In this document: positions 60,183-64,000 of the stretch, in pieces
How the letters are laid out: every line of letters starts with the position of its first letter
How positions within the stretch are numbered: position 1 is the stretch's first letter
Assembly (NCBI GenBank): GCA_033032865.1
Contig: JAWHQI010000734.1
Coordinates: 206,319 to 270,318, forward strand
Length of the DNA: 64,000 nucleotides
Direction: 5' to 3'
From: Dactylorhiza incarnata
Lineage: Eukaryota > Streptophyta > Magnoliopsida > Asparagales > Orchidaceae
Position numbers and translations under genes: made by a program
The notes under the pieces: model-generated
Databases searched by the model: none
What the model was told of the DNA's origin: nothing
Seen by the model: the letters and a program-made list of their open reading frames with translations, nothing else

Positions 60183-63100
60183 ACCATTGCAACCCCATGT
60201 ATATTGACCACTAAAATGAGCTGGAAGGGTTTATAATTGTGCTCCATTGGATGTTTGTCTCCGAGCATATTCCGAAAAGATGATGTGGGCAAAAATCAAA
60301 CATACAAATCAAAAGTTATGCCTGTTGAAGGTTTTGGTGTCATTTGGAGCGAAATTTCACATTACCGCTACAACGCTCTAAATATTCACAACTAAATGAA
60401 CTGGAATGGGTAAAACATGTGCTCCAATGAATGTAGTGCTACGAGCTCATTTCGAAAAGGTGTTGTGGTAAAATCAGGCAACCGGGTCAAAAAGTTGTTG
60501 CGGTTTAAAGTTTGAGCGTCATTTGGAACCCAAATCTCTCATTTTCACTACAACCCACTATAGATCAACCACAAACAAACTGGAATGGGTAAAACTTGTT
60601 GTCCATTGGATGTAGGGCTTCGATCTCATTCCGAAAAGGCATTGTGGGCAAAAATAGACAACCGATCAAAAGCTATGGGTGTTTGAAGTTTAGGTGCCAA
60701 TTGGAGTAAAATCTCTCATTTCAACTGCAATCCACTATACGTCGACCACCAAATGAACTTGATCGAGTAAATCATATTCCCCTTAGGATGTATGGCTCTT
60801 AGCTCTTTCCGAAAAGGTGTTTTGTGCAAAATCCGGACATCCGGATCTAAAGTTATAGCTGTTAAAACTCGCTCTCCATTGAATGCATATCGACCGCTGA
60901 ATGCATATCGACCGCTGAACGAGCTACATTGGGTAAACTCGCTCTCCATTGAATGTAGGGCTCAGAGCTCATTTTGAAGAGGTGTTGTGGGCGAAAATCA
61001 CACAACCTGATCAAAAAGTTATGGCTGTTTGAAGTTTAGGTGTCATTTGGAGCTATATTTTGCATTAACAGTGCAACCCGCTCAATATAGACAAGTAAAT
61101 GAACTGTTATGGTAAATCTTGTGCTTCAATGATTGTAGGGCTCCGATCTCATTCCTAAATGGTGTTGTGGGGATAAAATTAGACAACCGGATCAAAAGTT
61201 GTTGCTGTTTAAAGTTTGAGTGTCATTTAGAGCTAAATCTCTCACTTTCACTACAAACCGCATCTAAAATTCTTTCATTTTGAAATGTATGTGTCATTTG
61301 GAGCTAAATCTCGCATTAACACTACAACCCACTGTATATCGACCTCTAAACAACCTTGAATGGGTTAAATTCGTTTTCCATTGGATTTTGGGCTCCGATC
61401 TCATTACGAAAAGGTATTGTGGGCGAAAATTGGACAACCGGATAAAAAGTTATGGATCTTTAAAGTTTAGGTCTCCTTTCGAGCTAAATACCTTATTACA
61501 AACCTGCTGTATATTGACCACTAAACAACTGGATGGGAAAAATTTGCTTTCCATTGGATGTAGGTCTCAGAGCTCTTTCCAAAAAGGTGTTGTGCGCAAA
61601 AATCGGACAACCAGATCAAAAGATATGGTTGTTATAGTTTATGTGTCCAAGAGGAGCCCTCGTCACCATTGCAACCCCCATGTATATTGACCACTAAAAA
61701 TGAGCTGGAACATACAAATCAAAAGTTATGCGTGTTGGTAGGTTTAGGTGTCATTTGGAGCGAAATTTCACATTACCGCTGCAACGCTCTAAATATTCAT
61801 GAACTGGAATGGGTAAAACATGTGCTCCAATGATGTAGTGCTACGAGCTCATTTCGAAAAGGTGGTGTGGTAAAATCAGGCAATCGGATCAAAAGTTGTT
61901 GCGGTTTAAAGTTTAAGCGTCATTTGGAGCTAAATCTCTCATTTTTCACTACAACCCACTATAGATCAACTACAAACGAACTGGAATGGGTAAAACTTGT
62001 TGTCCATTGGATGTAGGGCTCCGATCTCATTCCAAAAGGCGTTGTGGGCAAAATCAGACACCGATCAAAAGCTATGGGTGTTTGAAGATTAGGTGCCAAT
62101 TGGAGTAAAATCCCTCATTTCAACTGCAATCCACTATACGTCGACCACCAAATGAACTTGATCGAGTAAATCCTATTCCCCTTGGGATGTATGGCTCTTA
62201 GCTCTTTCCGAAAAAATGTTTTGTGCAAAATCCAGACATCCGATTTAAAGTTATAGCTGTTTGAAGTTTAAGTGTCAGTTGGAGCTAAATCCCACATTAC
62301 CACTTCAACTCAATGCATATCGACTGCTAAACGAACTACATTGGGTAAAACTCGCTCTCCATTGAATGTAGGGCTCAGAGCTCATTTCGAAGAGGTGTTG
62401 TGGGCAAAAATCACACAACCTGATCAAAAGTTATGGCTGTTTGAAGTTTAGGTGTCATTTGGAGCTACATTTTGCATTAACAGTGCAACCCACTCAATAT
62501 AGACAACTAAATGAACTGTATGGGTAAAACATGTGCTTCAATGATTGTAGGGCTCCGATCTCATTCCTAAATGGTGTTGTGGGGGTAAAATCAGAGAACC
62601 GAATCAAAAGTTATTGCTGATTAAAGTTTGAGTGTCCATTTGGAGCTAAATCTCTCACTTTCACTACAAACTGCATCTAAAATTCTTTCATTTTGAAATG
62701 TATGTGTCATTTGGAGCTAAAGCTCGCATTAACACTACAACCCACTGTATATCGACCTCTAAACGACCTTGAATGGGTTAGAATTCGTTCTCAATTGGAT
62801 TTTGGGCTCCGAAACTCATTACGAAAAAGGTATTGTGGGCAAAAATCGGACAACCGGATAAAAAGTTTATGGATCTTTAAAGTTTAGGTCTCCTTTCGAG
62901 CTAATACCTTATTACAAAACCCGCTCGGAGCTCTTTCTAAAAAGGTGTTGTGTGCAAAAATCGGACACCAGATCAAAAGATATGGCTATTACAGTTTATT
63001 TGTCAGAGGATCCCTCGTCACCATTGCAGACCCCCATGTATATGACCACTAAAATGAGCTGGAAGGGTTTATAATTGTGCTCTAATTGGATGTATGCCTC

Positions 63101-64000
63101 CGAGCATATTCCGAAAAGGTGATGGTGGGTAAAAATCCAAACATACAAATCAAATGTTAGTGCCTGTTGGAAGGTTTAGGTGTCATTTGAGCGAAATTTC
63201 ACAGTACCGCTACAACCATCTAAATATTCACAACTAATGAACTGGAATAGGTAAGAACATGTGCTCCAATGAATGTAGTGCTACGAGCTCATTTCGAAAG
63301 GTGTTGTGTGGTAAAAATCAGGCAACCTTGTCAAAAGTTTTTGCGGTTTAAAGTTTGAGCGTCATTGGAGCTAATCTCTCATTTTTCACTACAACCCACT
63401 ATAGATCAACCACAACAAACTGGAATGGGTAAAACTTGTTGTCCATTGGGTTAGGGCTTCGATCTCATTCCGAAAGGCGTGTGGCAAAAATCAGACAACC
63501 GGATCAAAAGCTATGGGTTTTGAAGTTTAGGAGCCATTGGAGTAAAATCCCTCATTTCAACTGCAATCCACTATACGTCGACCACCAAATGAACTTGATC
63601 GAGTAAATCATATTCCCTTAGGATGTATCCTCTTAGCTCTTTCCGAAAAGGTGTTTTGTGCAAAATCCGGACATCCGGATCTAAAGTTATAGCTGTTTGA
63701 AGTTTAGGTGTCAGTTGGAGCTAAATCCCACATTACCACTTCAACTGAATGCATATCGACCGCTGAACGACTACATTGGTACAACTCGCTCTCCATTGAA
63801 TGTAGGGCTCAGAGCTCATTTCGAAGAGGTGTTGTGGCAAAATCACACAACCTGATCAAAAGTTATGGCTGTTTGAAGTTTAGGTGTTATTTGGAGCTAC
63901 ATTTTGCATTAACAGTGCACCCGCTCAATATAGACAACTAATGAACTGTAATGGTAAAACTTGTGCTTCTATGATTGTAGGGCTCCGATTTCATTCCTAA
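60183..64000. repeat. Satellite array, block 4, rich in small indels
   Basis: The same 1.5-kb higher-order repeat continues to the window end. Landmarks at about 61390 and 62804 are only ~1,414 bp apart because many monomers have lost one or two bases, for example CAACCGATC for CAACCGGATC near 60660 and CACCGATC near 62060. A short duplication (GAATGCATATCGACCGCT) lies near 60890. Confidence 0.92.

Overview
This window looks like plant nuclear heterochromatin, probably centromeric or pericentromeric. I see no host gene. Everything recognisable is either Ty3/gypsy LTR retrotransposon sequence of the Tat type (two RNase H domains, no chromodomain, extra genes antisense to gag-pol) or a tandem satellite with ~180-bp monomers organised in a ~1.5-kb higher-order repeat. 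The species cannot be named from sequence alone.

Layout. Positions 1-23732 hold the right halves of four retrotransposons nested inside one another. F (1-3327) sits in E (3328-8587), E in the pol of D (8588-17607), and D in the integrase region of C (17608-23732, opposite strand). C's outer LTR borders satellite at 23733. Each inner LTR ends exactly in CAACA or GAACA and runs straight into the interrupted coding sequence of the next element, so insertion order was C, D, E, F. The left halves lie outside the window. Satellite fills 23733-26075, interrupted by a doubly truncated gag-pol fragment G (26076-30868, minus strand). After more satellite, A (31868-40508) is a complete, very young non-autonomous element with both LTRs, a 5-bp target duplication and only a gag gene. 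Satellite 40509-46975 is followed by B (46976-60182), which has an uninterrupted 1,872-aa gag-pol but has lost almost all of its 5' LTR. Satellite 60183-64000 ends the window.

How the parts work together. The autonomous family (B-G) encodes Gag, protease, reverse transcriptase, a degenerate and a second RNase H, and integrase on one strand. Between pol and the 3' LTR it carries two genes on the other strand. Antisense gene 1 has three exons with conserved GT-AG introns and a TATA box; antisense gene 2 encodes a basic coiled-coil protein. Element A has no pol but shares the LTR termini, primer-binding site, LTR hairpins and a hairpin beside the polypurine tract, so it is probably mobilised by the autonomous family while supplying its own Gag.

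The most interesting signals are RNA-like structures and priming. The pol/antisense spacer carries tandem stem-loops whose stems differ between copies but stay complementary around a constant ~45-nt loop. A hairpin with a bulged G next to the polypurine tract has compensatory differences between A and the autonomous elements. An 81-bp array in A folds, unit by unit, into nested stems. The primer-binding site matches an internal segment of tRNA-Phe rather than a tRNA 3' end.
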